DNA of 64,000 bases from Luteolibacter ambystomatis (GTDB lineage Bacteria > Verrucomicrobiota > Verrucomicrobiia > Verrucomicrobiales > Akkermansiaceae): NCBI RefSeq assembly GCF_018137965.1, contig NZ_CP073100.1:4537754-4601753 (forward strand), written 5' to 3'. This document shows, piece by piece, positions 15,924 to 25,737 of the stretch (the first letter of the stretch is position 1; the number at the start of each line of letters is the position of its first letter). The notes under the pieces were generated by a model. It saw only the letters and a program-made list of their open reading frames with translations, was not told the origin of the DNA and did not search any database. Position numbers and translations under genes: made by a program.

Positions 15924-18900
15924 TCAGTGGACGGAGAGGCGGACGAAGATGCGCTCCGGCTGGCCGCCTGCGGTGGCGGTGACGGTGGCCTCGATCAACT
16001 GCGGGTCCGCGCTCTCGGACGAGATCACGCTCTCGGTGATGGAGAGCGTGTGCGCGCCATCGTTGTCGCCGCTGCCGTGCCAGTGGATCATGTCACTGGA
16101 CCACTCCAGCGCACCGGTCACGTCGGCGAGATCCTTGCCGCGGTTGTAGCGGATCTTGAAGACCCCTTCTTCCGCAGGAGGCATCATCTGGAAGACGCCG
16201 CTGCTCGCGCCATTGCCCGGCTGGCTCTTCATGAAGTACTCCACCAGGTTCGCGCGGCCGTCGGCGTCCGCATCCTCGGTCGGACCGGAAAGCGGCGAGC
16301 CGGAGAGCTGGGCGTAGGCCCATTCCTGCGAAGGCTTGTCGGCGATGATGCCGGTGGCCACCGCCGGAGTGCCGGTGTAATAGACCTCGTTGTCCTCAAT
16401 GGAAACCATCACGGTTTCATTGCTTTCGTTCGCTTCATCGGCCAGCACCGTGAACTTCAGGGTCGTGCTGCTCTGTCCTGTCGGAATCATGATGTAGCCG
16501 CCGAGTCCGGGTGTCTGCGTGGCGGCGGAACCGATCGAGTAGTCGGTTCCCGGAATGGCGGAACCACCGAGCGAGAACACCACAGGCTGATCCTGATCCA
16601 CATCGCCCGTGCGGGTGAAGGTGAACTCCAGTGTCTTGTCCGTGCCGAACTCACCGGCGCTGGCATCCGTGGCGGCGACGGTCACCACCGGCTTCGGATC
16701 GACCACGGTCATGGCGACCGGTGGGGAGGTGGTGGTGAGACCGGCATTGTCCGTCGCCTTGGCGAAGATCGTATAGCTGCCGGGCAGGACGTTTTGCCAG
16801 TTGAATGAATACGGAGGAGTGGCCGCTTCACCGAGCAGCGTGGTGCCGTTGTAGAAGCCGACCTTCGCCACCGTGCCATCCGCGTCCGCGGCATCGGCGG
16901 TGAGCGTCACGTTTGTCGGAATCGTGAAGCTCGCGCCATTGGCCGGGGAGGTGATGGAAACGGTGGGCGGCTGCGGCGCGGTCGCGGTGGTGAACCCTCG
17001 CACCGGACCCACGATGGTCGTCGTACCATCGGAAACGGTGGAGTACCATTCGTAGCGGTTGCCTGCCTGGAGGTTGGTGTAGGGAACCGAAACCGTCGTG
17101 CCCGGAGCGGCATTCGAAATCGTGGCGACCTCTGTGAAACCTTCCAGAGACGATTGCAGATCCACGCTCAGGTCGAACTCGCTGTCCGCATCGGTTTCGA
17201 ACTGGTTGAGCGTGGGCGAATAGGTGCGGGTGTGGATGCGGTTGTTCGCCGGGGAGAATTCGAGGATGCGCAGCCAGCCGTCGCCACCGCGGGTGCGGCC
17301 CTGGTAGTCCGCGAGCACGGAGTGGACCGTGCGACCCTGATAGGTGTCCGTGCGGCGTCCTTCACCGTGAATGTGGCCGCCATACATCAGCATCAGGTTC
17401 GGGTTGCCCTTGAGCGCGTTATAGATGGCCTGGCCCATCGCGCTGAATGGAGCGGGATTGCCCACGTCCACCATGTAGTGGGTGATGATGATCGCGCGGC
17501 GGTTCGGATACTGCTTCAGCAGCGCATCCGCCCAGGCCATGTCCTCGGCATCCGGAGAGGTATCGTACTCCAGGCTGATCAGGATGAAGTCGAGGCCGCC
17601 CGCGCTGAACAGCGAATAGTTGTTGTCCGCGTTGTTCGTGAACTGGGCGCCACCGTAGTAGGGCTTGCCGTTGAAGTGGTTGATGCCGGTGGTGGGATGG
17701 ACGCCGAAGAAGGTGTTGAAGTAGGTCGTCGAGCCATCCGCATTGCCGTTCGGCGACTGGTCGTGGTTGCCGACGGCCACCGAGTAAGGCATGCCGTGGG
17801 TCAGCAGCGTGGTGTCCGGATTTTCCAGGCGGTACATCGCGTTGGTGGCATTGTTCCACTGGCTGAGGATCGCGCCGTTGTCCACGATGTCACCGAGGTG
17901 CATCACGAACTTGATGTTCCGCGTGTCCATCTCCCCGACGATCCAGTCGGTCTGCGCCGAGTAGATCGCCGCCGTGCCGCCGTTCGCTTCCGCCGAGTAG
18001 TACTGCGTGTCCGGCAGGGCGATGATGGTGAAGTCCTCACCCGTGCTGTTGGTGCCCACGCGGCGTGCGAAGGTTTTCACCGAGAGGTGCTGCGAATCCA
18101 CGTCGTTCACCAGCGTCTGGAGATTCACGCTCGATCCCTCGCCGGTTTCGTTGTGGGCCGGCGAAACCGGAGTGAGCGAAGGTGGGACATCGCCATTGAG
18201 CGGAGCGCCCAGCGTGCGGAAGCCGCCGTTGGTCAGCGTGCCATCAATGGTGGTGCCGGCGCTGCTGTGGATGATCGCGCCGGACGGCTCGTTCATTGCG
18301 TAGCGGGCGACGAGGCCGGAGGCGGAAACCACCTCGCTGTTCATCGTCGAGCGGATCTCATCGACCGTGCGGGCCTTGTTCCAGATGCGTGTCTCATCGA
18401 GCACGCCTTGGAAAGCGCCTTCCGGCACGCCGGTGGAATTCAGCGCCGCGGCGAGGGCGGCGTGCTGGATGCTGTTCCAGGCAGGCGGCTGGCCGACGGC
18501 GAGTTCGCCATCGAGATTGCCGTTCAAGTAGAGGCGCCAGGTCGTGCCATCGTAGGTCACGGCCGCGTGCTGCCACACGCCCATCTGCACCGGTGTTTGT
18601 CCGGTCACCGGATGATTCAGGCCAGGGCTGGTGCCATCCGGTCCTTCTTCGAAGTCGGCGCAGAGCACGCCATCACTGGCGCGGATACCGAAGAGGTAGT
18701 CGCAGTTCAACGTGTTGTCGTCGTTCTCGCCGCGGCCCTTCGCGATCAGCGGAACGGCGGAAACCCCACCGGAGCCACTGCCCGCGGGTGTGCCCGCTCC
18801 TTCACGCTTGAACCACGTTTCCAAGGTGAACGTCCGCAGACCAAGCGCGGCGTTCGTGCCGAAGGTGGCGTAGTCGTTCACGCCATCGAAATACACCGCA

Positions 18901-21281
18901 TCCGTTCCGGCCGGAGGCTGCATGAGAATGGCAGAAACGGAAGAAGCCCCGATGCCACCGAGATTGTCGGTCGCACGGACGGAGAGGTTGTGATTGCCGA
19001 GCGTCGGATTCGTCCACACGAACGAGAACGGCGCGCTGGTCGACTCGCCGAGCTTGGTGCCGCCGTCATAGAACTCCACCTTCACGATGGTGCCATCGGT
19101 GTCGCTGGCGCTCGCCGTGAGCGTGAGCGGCTGGCCTGCGGTGGCGGTGCCGCCGTTCACCGGACTGTCGAGCGTGACGGTCGGGAAATTATTGGTCGGT
19201 CCGGTGAAGCCGGTGTAGCCCTGCGTCCAAAGCGGACCGTTCACCAGCGTGCCATCCACGGAACCACCCGCCGAGTTCAGCAGCGTCGTGCCGCTGCTTT
19301 GGGCGAAGCTGTAGCGGGCCACCAGTCCACCTGCGGCGGAGATTTCCGTGTTCATCGAAGACTGGATGTCGCTGCTACTGCGCGCATAGTTCCAGATGCG
19401 GGCCTCGTCCATGAAACCGAGGAAGCGGCCTTCCTGCACGCCGGTGGAATTCATCGCCGTGCCCAGCGACGCATGCTGGATGCTGTCGTAGCGGGGGATT
19501 TGTCCGCTGGTGGACGAGGTCGTTTCGAGATTCCCGTCGAGGTAGAGTTTCCATTGCGTGCCATCGAACGTCACAGCGGCGTGGTGCCAGACACCGGAAG
19601 TCACGGGGGTAAGGCCGATCACCGGATGATTGAGGCCGGTGGCGTAGTCCTCGAAGTCCGCACACAGCACGTTGTCCGTGCCGCGGATGCCGAGGAAGTA
19701 GTTGCAGTCCACGGTCGAGCCATCGCTTTCACCGCGTCCCTTCGCGATCAGCGGAACACCGGAAACACCACCGGAGCCGGTGCTCGCGACGATTCCCGCG
19801 CCCTCGCGCTTGAACCAGCACTCGAGCGTGAAATTCTGGAGCTTCAGCGCCGGATTGTCCCCGAAAGCGACATGGTCGTCCGCGCCATCGAAGAACAATC
19901 CACCGGAGCCTGCGGGCGGGGTCACATTGACGGTGACCGGCGTGGAAGTGCGGACCGAGCCGAGGTTGTCGATGGCCTTGGCGGTATAGGTGTGCAGTCC
20001 GTAGGCGGGCGCGGCGATCTGATAGGTCCAGGGAGAGCCGGTTAGTTCACCGATCTTGGTCGGCCCTTCGAAGATCTCGATCTTGGTGATGCTGCCATCG
20101 CCATCGGCGGTCTGGATGTCGATGTTGAGCGGAGCGGTGTTCGGCACGGTCGCGCCATCGACGGGACCGCTGATCTCCACTTCCGGAGGCAGGTTGCCCG
20201 CGGGCGTGGTGGAGAAGAACGCGAAGCTGAACGCATCCTCACCGGACGATGCCATGTTCTGCAGGCCGGGCAGCGTCACATCGTCCGTGAGGTCGCGGCT
20301 CTGGATCACGAAGCGGGAATTCGTGGCATCCCACTGGTAGCTGACGATATTGTCCTGGTTGTTCGTGTCCGCGCCTTCCGGACTGATGACCAGCACGCCG
20401 TTCGAAGGGGTGTAGCCCGGGATGGTCAGATACCACTCGCCGGTGTTGGCGGCCTTGGAGACGGTGAAATTGCCCCCGGCGACATCGGTCGAACCGTTGC
20501 CATTCACGCGGCCCGCGGCGATCAGGCTGCCGGTGCCGACCTTGTCGATCGGAATGAAGGCGAAGGCGACCGGATCCTGCTCGTAGGTGGAGGTGTTGGT
20601 GCCGTTGTCCTTGCAGATGATGGTGAAGGTGCCGTCATTGTTGGCGCGGGACAGCGCGAAGTTGTCCTCGTTTTTCGCGTGGTTCACCAGCAGGATGCCG
20701 GTGGTGGTGTCATGACCCAGCGCGCGTAGATCCAGTTTCGAGAGGCCGCCGCCCTGATCCACGAACTCGGTGCCGAGGTGGAGCGAGGCATGTCCGGTGA
20801 AGGTGTTGTTCGCACCACCGTTGGTCGCGGCGGAGTTGCGCGCGAGACCGGCATACCAGTCGGAGTAGGGAAAGTAGGCGAAGGAGGTGTTGATGTTGAT
20901 CTCATCGCCCTGGGCCGCGCGGAACAGGGCCAGGGTGTATTTGTTCGTGGTGGTGTTCCGGTCCGCGCTGCTGGTGGCGTAGAACTGGCCGAAGGTGTCG
21001 CCCTGTGCGGAGTTGTCGCGGCCGTTTTGTGCAATCGCGGAAATGACCACGCCGCTCAGCGCGTCGTTCGTCTGGTTGAAGGAGAGGTCGTAGTCCCCGC
21101 GGTTGCCGCCGGTGATCGTGAATCCGGAGGAACTTCCGGCTCCTTTGGTCAGGTTTACCGCGGCGGCGGTATTGGCATTGCTATTCTGAACCACCACCAC
21201 GTGACCGAATTCGGTGGTGGCTCCGTTCAAGGCCAGCGTTCCCAGGAAAAAGCCCGCTGATAAACAGTAACGATGATGCAT
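15924..21281 (-). CDS. Giant secreted multidomain protein: Ig-like, LamG and calcineurin-type phosphoesterase
   Basis: 1785 residues. A signal peptide (MHHRYCLSAGFFLGTLALNG) leads into a unique N-terminal domain (about 20-360), then Ig-like 1 (363-453), LamG/ConA-like 1 (457-690), Ig-like 2 (697-787) and LamG/ConA-like 2 (793-1030). A metallophosphoesterase domain follows (1080-1370): LPDTQYY, GDIVDN, GNHD, ITHYM and GGHIHGEG, with the first motif D-x-Q rather than D-x-H. Then come Ig-like 3 (1433-1530), Calx-beta (1533-1645) and a C-terminal region with the DADADGRANLVEYFM element frequent at the ends of secreted Verrucomicrobiota proteins. The ATG at 21281 is chosen for the signal peptide; the open frame continues 118 codons upstream without family content. 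It probably acts at the cell surface on a carbohydrate- or phosphate-bearing polymer. The tail resembles a sorting element. Confidence 0.88.
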   Translation of the reverse strand: MHHRYCLSAGFFLGTLALNGATTEFGHVVVVQNSNANTAAAVNLTKGAGSSSGFTITGGNRGDYDLSFNQTNDALSGVVISAIAQNGRDNSAQGDTFGQFYATSSADRNTTTNKYTLALFRAAQGDEININTSFAYFPYSDWYAGLARNSAATNGGANNTFTGHASLHLGTEFVDQGGGLSKLDLRALGHDTTTGILLVNHAKNEDNFALSRANNDGTFTIICKDNGTNTSTYEQDPVAFAFIPIDKVGTGSLIAAGRVNGNGSTDVAGGNFTVSKAANTGEWYLTIPGYTPSNGVLVISPEGADTNNQDNIVSYQWDATNSRFVIQSRDLTDDVTLPGLQNMASSGEDAFSFAFFSTTPAGNLPPEVEISGPVDGATVPNTAPLNIDIQTADGDGSITKIEIFEGPTKIGELTGSPWTYQIAAPAYGLHTYTAKAIDNLGSVRTSTPVTVNVTPPAGSGGLFFDGADDHVAFGDNPALKLQNFTLECWFKREGAGIVASTGSGGVSGVPLIAKGRGESDGSTVDCNYFLGIRGTDNVLCADFEDYATGLNHPVIGLTPVTSGVWHHAAVTFDGTQWKLYLDGNLETTSSTSGQIPRYDSIQHASLGTAMNSTGVQEGRFLGFMDEARIWNYARSSSDIQSSMNTEISAAGGLVARYSFAQSSGTTLLNSAGGSVDGTLVNGPLWTQGYTGFTGPTNNFPTVTLDSPVNGGTATAGQPLTLTASASDTDGTIVKVEFYDGGTKLGESTSAPFSFVWTNPTLGNHNLSVRATDNLGGIGASSVSAILMQPPAGTDAVYFDGVNDYATFGTNAALGLRTFTLETWFKREGAGTPAGSGSGGVSAVPLIAKGRGENDDNTLNCDYLFGIRASDGVLCADFEEGPDGTSPGLNHPVTGQTPVQMGVWQHAAVTYDGTTWRLYLNGNLDGELAVGQPPAWNSIQHAALAAALNSTGVPEGAFQGVLDETRIWNKARTVDEIRSTMNSEVVSASGLVARYAMNEPSGAIIHSSAGTTIDGTLTNGGFRTLGAPLNGDVPPSLTPVSPAHNETGEGSSVNLQTLVNDVDSQHLSVKTFARRVGTNSTGEDFTIIALPDTQYYSAEANGGTAAIYSAQTDWIVGEMDTRNIKFVMHLGDIVDNGAILSQWNNATNAMYRLENPDTTLLTHGMPYSVAVGNHDQSPNGNADGSTTYFNTFFGVHPTTGINHFNGKPYYGGAQFTNNADNNYSLFSAGGLDFILISLEYDTSPDAEDMAWADALLKQYPNRRAIIITHYMVDVGNPAPFSAMGQAIYNALKGNPNLMLMYGGHIHGEGRRTDTYQGRTVHSVLADYQGRTRGGDGWLRILEFSPANNRIHTRTYSPTLNQFETDADSEFDLSVDLQSSLEGFTEVATISNAAPGTTVSVPYTNLQAGNRYEWYSTVSDGTTTIVGPVRGFTTATAPQPPTVSITSPANGASFTIPTNVTLTADAADADGTVAKVGFYNGTTLLGEAATPPYSFNWQNVLPGSYTIFAKATDNAGLTTTSPPVAMTVVDPKPVVTVAATDASAGEFGTDKTLEFTFTRTGDVDQDQPVVFSLGGSAIPGTDYSIGSAATQTPGLGGYIMIPTGQSSTTLKFTVLADEANESNETVMVSIEDNEVYYTGTPAVATGIIADKPSQEWAYAQLSGSPLSGPTEDADADGRANLVEYFMKSQPGNGASSGVFQMMPPAEEGVFKIRYNRGKDLADVTGALEWSSDMIHWHGSGDNDGAHTLSITESVISSESADPQLIEATVTATAGGQPERIFVRLSVH

Positions 21282-21437
21282 GAGGATTTTTGTTGGCTCC
21301 AAATCCGATTGGTGCCCCTTTTCGCTCCAATCGGGCAAAGCCCTCACGGCGAAGAAATCGTCACGTGTCTGTGGTGTGACACTTTCGATTGAAAGATCGC
21401 CTTCTCCCTGTCGTTTTTGGTTCCCGTTCCTTTCCGT

Positions 21438-22511
21438 ATGAAACCTATCCGTATTCTCTGTGCCGGTGCCGGCCACATGGGCCGTTCCCATGCACTTGCG
21501 TATCATCGCATCCCCGGCTTCGAGGTCTGTGGGATCGTCACCCGGTCCCCGGAATCCCGTGCGAAACTCAATGCCGAGCTGGGAGGCGGATATCCGGAGT
21601 TTTCGGATTTCCATGCCGCCTTGGCGGAAACGCAACCGGATGCTGTCTCAATCTCCACATACCCGGACACACACGCCGAATATGCGGAAGCTGCCTTTGC
21701 CGCAGGCTGCCACGTCTTCATCGAAAAGCCGCTGGCGGAGACCGTGGTGGAGGCCGAGCGGATCGTGAACGCCGCCATCAAGGCGGACCGCAAGCTGGTG
21801 ATCGGCTACATCCTGCGCCACCACCCGAGCTGGATCAAATTCATCGAGATGTCGCACTCGCTCGGCAAGCCGCTGGTGATGCGCATGAACCTCAACCAGC
21901 AATCCTCCGGCGCGAACTGGGGTACTCACAAGAACCTCATGTCCTCGATCTCGCCGATCGTGGATTGCGGAGTGCACTACGTGGACGTGATGTGCCAGAT
22001 GACCCGCTCGAAGCCGGTGCGCGTCTCCGGCATTGGTGCGCGCCTCACCGACGAGATTCCGGAAGGCAAGGTCAACTACGGTGCGCTCCAGGTGACCTTC
22101 GAGGATGGCTCCGTCGGCTGGTATGAGGCCGGATGGGGTCCGATGATGAGCGAGGTGGCGTTCTTCGTGAAGGACGTGGTCGGGCCGAAAGGCTGTGTCT
22201 CGATTGTGGCGGAGAAGGCCGGTGGCGAAGGTCAGAGCGCCAACGTGGACGCCCACACCCAGACCCAGGCGCTGCGCTTGCACCATTCCGAACTCAAGGC
22301 CGACGGGACCTTCGCCAAGGCCGATGAAACCGTGCGCCTCGATGACGAACCCGATCACGATGGCTTGTGCCACCGCGAGCAGGAGTATTTCCTCAAGGCG
22401 ATCCGCGAGAACCTCGATCTCACCGATCACATGAACGACGCCGTCGCCTCGATGCGCATCGTCGCCGCTGCGGACGAAAGCTTCCGCACCGGCAAGACCA
22501 TCGAACTCTGA
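21438..22511 (+). CDS. Gfo/Idh/MocA-family oxidoreductase (cytosolic)
   Basis: 357-residue oxidoreductase without an export signal. Nucleotide-binding motif ILCAGAGHMGRSH (residues 5-17), SISTYPDTHAEYA, and the IEKPLAETVVEAE signature at about 101-113. The active-site region CGVHYVDVM fits the family (GxHxxD). ATG 21438 gives the usual start 4 residues before the first beta strand. It is 20 bp upstream of the DUF1080 gene and probably co-transcribed with it; Gfo/Idh/MocA plus DUF1080 is a frequent sugar-catabolic pairing in this phylum (3-keto-sugar chemistry). Confidence 0.9.
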   Translation: MKPIRILCAGAGHMGRSHALAYHRIPGFEVCGIVTRSPESRAKLNAELGGGYPEFSDFHAALAETQPDAVSISTYPDTHAEYAEAAFAAGCHVFIEKPLAETVVEAERIVNAAIKADRKLVIGYILRHHPSWIKFIEMSHSLGKPLVMRMNLNQQSSGANWGTHKNLMSSISPIVDCGVHYVDVMCQMTRSKPVRVSGIGARLTDEIPEGKVNYGALQVTFEDGSVGWYEAGWGPMMSEVAFFVKDVVGPKGCVSIVAEKAGGEGQSANVDAHTQTQALRLHHSELKADGTFAKADETVRLDDEPDHDGLCHREQEYFLKAIRENLDLTDHMNDAVASMRIVAAADESFRTGKTIEL

Positions 22512-22531
22512 ACCCTCCAACCGAACCATTC

Positions 22532-23797
22532 ATGAAACAGCTTCTGATGCTCCTCGCGCTTGTGGCGCCCGCCTTCGCCCAGGATGCGAAGCCGGAGTTC
22601 AAATCCCGGCCCCTCTTCAACGGCAAGGACCTCACCGGCTGGCATGGCGAGGGCTATGTGGTCGAGGACGGCGCGATCGCCTGCACGCCGCAGGGCCGCA
22701 ATCTGGTGACGGACGACACCTTCGCGGACTATATCCTCGATTTCGAATTCAAGCTCACGCCGGGCGCGAACAACGGCATCGGCATCCACTATCCCGGTAC
22801 CGGCGATTCCGCCTACGTCGGCATGGAGGTGCAGGTGCTCGACAGCACCGATCCGAAATACAAGGACCTCAAGCCCTATCAGTTCCACGGCTCGCTCTAC
22901 ACGCTCGTTCCTGCAAAGCAGGGCCTGCTCAAGCCGGTGGGCGAGTGGAACAAGGAACGCATCGTGGTGGATGGTCCGAATGTGCGCGTGGAGGTGAATG
23001 GCGAGGTCGCCCTGCGTGCGAATCTCGACGAGTTGAACAAGCAGTTCCCGAAGCATGAAGGGGCGAAGCGCCGCGGCGGCCACCTTGCTTTCCTCGGCCA
23101 CGGCGACCGCGTGCTGTTCCGCAATCTCAACATCACCGAATTGCCACCCGGTGCGAACAGCGCGGGCGCGGCGGGTGCGGGCTTCACCAGGATCTTCGAC
23201 GGAAAGACCCTCACCGGCTGGAAGACGGAGAAGGACGGCGACGAGAGCTGGGTGCCCATCAATGGCATCCTCAAGCACATCGGCACCGCGAAGAATCCCA
23301 GTCAGCTCTGGACGGAGAAGGAGTACGGCGATTTCACCATGGTCTTCGACTGGCGCTGGAATGGCACCGGCCCGAAGATGCAGCGGCCGATCATTCTGCC
23401 GGATGGCACCGAGAAGAAGGGCGCGGACGGCAAGTCCGAGACGGTCGAGGTCCAGGAGCTCGACAGCGGAGTCTATGTCCGCGGCAATTCCAAGAGCCAG
23501 GTGAACCTGTGGAACTGGCCGGTCGGTTCCGGTGAGGTCTATGGTTATCGCACCGATGGTTCCCAGTCCGCTGAAGTGCGCGCGGGAGTCACCCCGAAGG
23601 AAAAGGCCGACCATGTCCTCGGCGAGTGGAACCGCACCCTCATCACGGTGAAGGGCGACCGCCTCACCGTCATCGTCAATGACAAGAAGGTCATCGACAA
23701 GGCGCAGCTTCCCGGCATGCCCGCCAAGGGCAAGATCGCCCTCCAGCATCACGGCGCGTCGATCGACTTCGCCAATATCTGGATCAGGGATCTGTAA
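22532..23797 (+). CDS. Tandem DUF1080 (3-keto-disaccharide hydrolase-like) secreted protein
   Basis: 421 residues: a signal peptide (MKQLLMLLALVAPAFA), then two DUF1080 jelly-roll domains, about 24-205 (LFNGKDLTGWHGEGYVVEDGAI) and 220-420 (IFDGKTLTGWKTEKDGDESWVPINGIL). Both have the family opening [LI]F[ND]GK.LTGW. Characterised relatives cleave 3-keto-disaccharides made by Gfo/Idh/MocA-type dehydrogenases, which fits the gene directly upstream. The second domain is longer than the first because of an inserted loop around the PIILPDGTEKKG segment. It is followed by a strong bidirectional terminator. Confidence 0.88.
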   Translation: MKQLLMLLALVAPAFAQDAKPEFKSRPLFNGKDLTGWHGEGYVVEDGAIACTPQGRNLVTDDTFADYILDFEFKLTPGANNGIGIHYPGTGDSAYVGMEVQVLDSTDPKYKDLKPYQFHGSLYTLVPAKQGLLKPVGEWNKERIVVDGPNVRVEVNGEVALRANLDELNKQFPKHEGAKRRGGHLAFLGHGDRVLFRNLNITELPPGANSAGAAGAGFTRIFDGKTLTGWKTEKDGDESWVPINGILKHIGTAKNPSQLWTEKEYGDFTMVFDWRWNGTGPKMQRPIILPDGTEKKGADGKSETVEVQELDSGVYVRGNSKSQVNLWNWPVGSGEVYGYRTDGSQSAEVRAGVTPKEKADHVLGEWNRTLITVKGDRLTVIVNDKKVIDKAQLPGMPAKGKIALQHHGASIDFANIWIRDL

Positions 23798-23815
23798 GCA
23801 CCGCAGTTCATCACG

Positions 23816-23850
23816 AAAAAGCCCGGGGCGGTGACCGCTCCGGGCTTTTT
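23816..23850. terminator. Bidirectional rho-independent terminator
   Basis: A long stem AAAAAGCCCGGGGCGG / CCGCTCCGGGCTTTTT (one mismatch) with a TGA loop. It serves the DUF1080 gene on the plus strand and the convergent exported-protein gene (end at 23876) on the minus strand. Confidence 0.9.
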
Positions 23851-23875
23851 GATTTTCGACGTACCGTGGGAGAAC

Positions 23876-24721
23876 CTAGTTCACCTTGGTGACTTCGGAC
23901 ATGGTCATCTCACCGCTCATCGACATCGAGCCATTCGGGATGTCGCCGCTCATTTCCATCTTGCCGGTGAAATCGACCTTCATGTCCATGTGATCCTCCA
24001 GCGAGCGGAAGATCACGACATCGCCCTTGAGTGAGAGTTTCTGGCCTTGGTCGGTTTTGCCGGTGAGTTCCATCGGGCCCTCGAGGCGGGCGCACTTCTT
24101 GCCGCCGCAGTCCTCCACGCCCTTGAAGGTGATCTTGAGGCTGCCCTTGGTGTCCTCCTCCTGCTTGGCGAAGGGGAGGTCGGCGGCATCCACGGTCCAG
24201 GTTTCACCGACCTTGCGGGCTTCGGTGCCGTACATCTCGGCGTCGCTGGACTTGTCCTGATCCTTTTCCTTCTTCTCCAGTTCGGTCTGCTGCTCGTCCG
24301 TCGGCTCCTTGCCATCCTCCAGCTCGGCGCTCCATTCACCGTCCTCCTTGGTGAGGATCACGGGCACCTTCAGCAGCGCATGCGCGCGGGGCTCGTCCGG
24401 CATTTCCTGGCCGTTCATGGTCATTTTCTGGGACTTCTCCCCCGCGGTGACCGTGCGCTTCACTTTGTCCGCTGCCTTGTACTCGATGGTTTCGCTTTCC
24501 GATTCGGAGATCGAACACGTGCCGTCCATATTCTGCTCGCCGGCTTTGACCTTCAGGACGCCGTTCTTCATGGCCATCTTCTTGGTCAGCTCGCACTTGG
24601 TGCCGGGCTTCGGCGTTTCACCCTTCTTGGCGAGGACGTAGCTGTCTTGCGCGTGGGCGGAAGAAACGAAAGCGGTGAGAACCGCCACGGCAATCAAACG
24701 CAAACGAGAGGGAATTTTCAT
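23876..24721 (-). CDS. Exported hypothetical protein, paralogue A of a tandem pair
   Basis: 281 residues with a Sec signal peptide (MKIPSRLRLIAVAVLTAFVSSAHA-QDS). The body is not recognised as a named family: a beta-rich repeat of short Met/Gly/Lys strands, an acidic linker (KKEKDQDKSSDAE, about 165-180), then a C-terminal half with ARLEGPMELTGKT and GKMEMSGDIPNGSMSMSGEM. It is clearly homologous along its full length to the lipoprotein encoded just upstream (24847-25737). ATG 24721 is chosen for the signal peptide. Function unknown; the fold suggests a lipid- or surface-associated beta structure. Confidence 0.75.
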   Translation of the reverse strand: MKIPSRLRLIAVAVLTAFVSSAHAQDSYVLAKKGETPKPGTKCELTKKMAMKNGVLKVKAGEQNMDGTCSISESESETIEYKAADKVKRTVTAGEKSQKMTMNGQEMPDEPRAHALLKVPVILTKEDGEWSAELEDGKEPTDEQQTELEKKEKDQDKSSDAEMYGTEARKVGETWTVDAADLPFAKQEEDTKGSLKITFKGVEDCGGKKCARLEGPMELTGKTDQGQKLSLKGDVVIFRSLEDHMDMKVDFTGKMEMSGDIPNGSMSMSGEMTMSEVTKVN

Positions 24722-24790
24722 AGAACTCCAGCCTATGGGAATTTTCTCCCGCATATCAAGCCTCCAATGGTGGCGCCGCCGTCTCCTAAC

Positions 24791-24820
24791 AAAAACAGCC
24801 GGACCCGCGGCCCGGCTGTT
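24791..24820 (-). terminator. Rho-independent terminator between the paralogues
   Basis: AACAGCCGG / CCGGCTGTT stem. On the minus strand it is followed by TTTTGTTAGG. It follows the paralogue B gene, indicating that the two paralogues are separate transcription units. Confidence 0.8.
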
Positions 24821-24846
24821 GGTACGGACATGTGTCCGAGGGAGGG

Positions 24847-25737
24847 TCAGTTGATCTTGTTGCTCTCATCCACCACGATGCCGCCTTCCATCGACATGGT
24901 GCCACCGGGGATGTTCCCTTTCATCTCCATCTTGCCTTTGAAATCGGTCTTCATGTCGATCATTTCATCGATCGCGCGCAGGATGACCATGTCCCCCTTC
25001 ATGGAGAGATCCAGGCTGCCTTTGTCGGCGGCGGTTTTTCCGGTCAGTTCCAGCGGACCTTCGAGGCGGGCACATTTTTTTCCTTCGTAGGTTTCGATGC
25101 CCTTGAAGGTCAGCTTGAGGGAACCCTTGGTCTCGTTGTCGTCATCGGCGAAGGCGAGATCGGCCGCGTCCACCGTCCAGGAGTCACCCACCTTGTGCGG
25201 GGAGGTTCCATAGACTGATGCATCCTTCGGCTTGTTCAGTTTCTTCTCGAGTTTCGCGATGTCCTTCGTCTGGGCGGCGGTGGCGGTGCCGCTCTCCAGC
25301 GCGCCCGTCCATTTGCCATCCTTTTTGGTATAGACGACCGGAACATTCAGCAGGGAATTCGGCTGGGGCTCGTTCGGGATATCCTGGCCGTTCATTTTTG
25401 TCGTCTGCGCTTTTTCACCGGCAGTGACGGTGCTCTTCACCTTGTCCGCGCTGGCGAACTCGATGGTGGTGGTTTCCGTTTCGGTGACACTGGCCGTTCC
25501 ATCCATGTTCTGGCCGCCGGCGCTGACCTTCATGGTGGCGTCTTTCATCGCCATCTTGCGGGAGGCGGTGAGCTTGGTTCCAGCCTTGGGCAGGGAGTCG
25601 GCCTTGGCCAGCACCACGGTATCGGAAGCGGTGGATGACGAGGAAGAAGCGGAATCCCCGGACTTGGAGTCCTTGCAGGACACGAGCACGGCCGCGGCCG
25701 CGATGGCTGGTAGATAATAATAACAGGAGGATTTCAT
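24847..25737 (-). CDS. Lipoprotein, paralogue B of a tandem pair
   Basis: 296 residues. Lipoprotein signal (MKSSCYYYLPAIAAAAVLVSC-KDS) with lipobox LVSC, then a Ser-rich tether (SGDSASSSSSTASD). The body matches paralogue A: KMAMKDATMKV, QNMDGTASVTETETTTIEF, SADKVKSTVTAGEKAQ, and C-terminal KCARLEGPLELTGKT and GKMEMKGNIPGGTMSMEGG. A gene duplication followed by a change of anchoring (lipid anchor versus soluble) is the simplest reading. Function unknown. Confidence 0.78.
   Translation of the reverse strand: MKSSCYYYLPAIAAAAVLVSCKDSKSGDSASSSSSTASDTVVLAKADSLPKAGTKLTASRKMAMKDATMKVSAGGQNMDGTASVTETETTTIEFASADKVKSTVTAGEKAQTTKMNGQDIPNEPQPNSLLNVPVVYTKKDGKWTGALESGTATAAQTKDIAKLEKKLNKPKDASVYGTSPHKVGDSWTVDAADLAFADDDNETKGSLKLTFKGIETYEGKKCARLEGPLELTGKTAADKGSLDLSMKGDMVILRAIDEMIDMKTDFKGKMEMKGNIPGGTMSMEGGIVVDESNKIN

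Noticed and set aside
17154..20045. 963-codon open frame antisense to the giant secreted protein gene
   Set aside because: Val/Arg/His-rich translation without domains. It is a by-product of the strong third-position GC bias of the sense gene.
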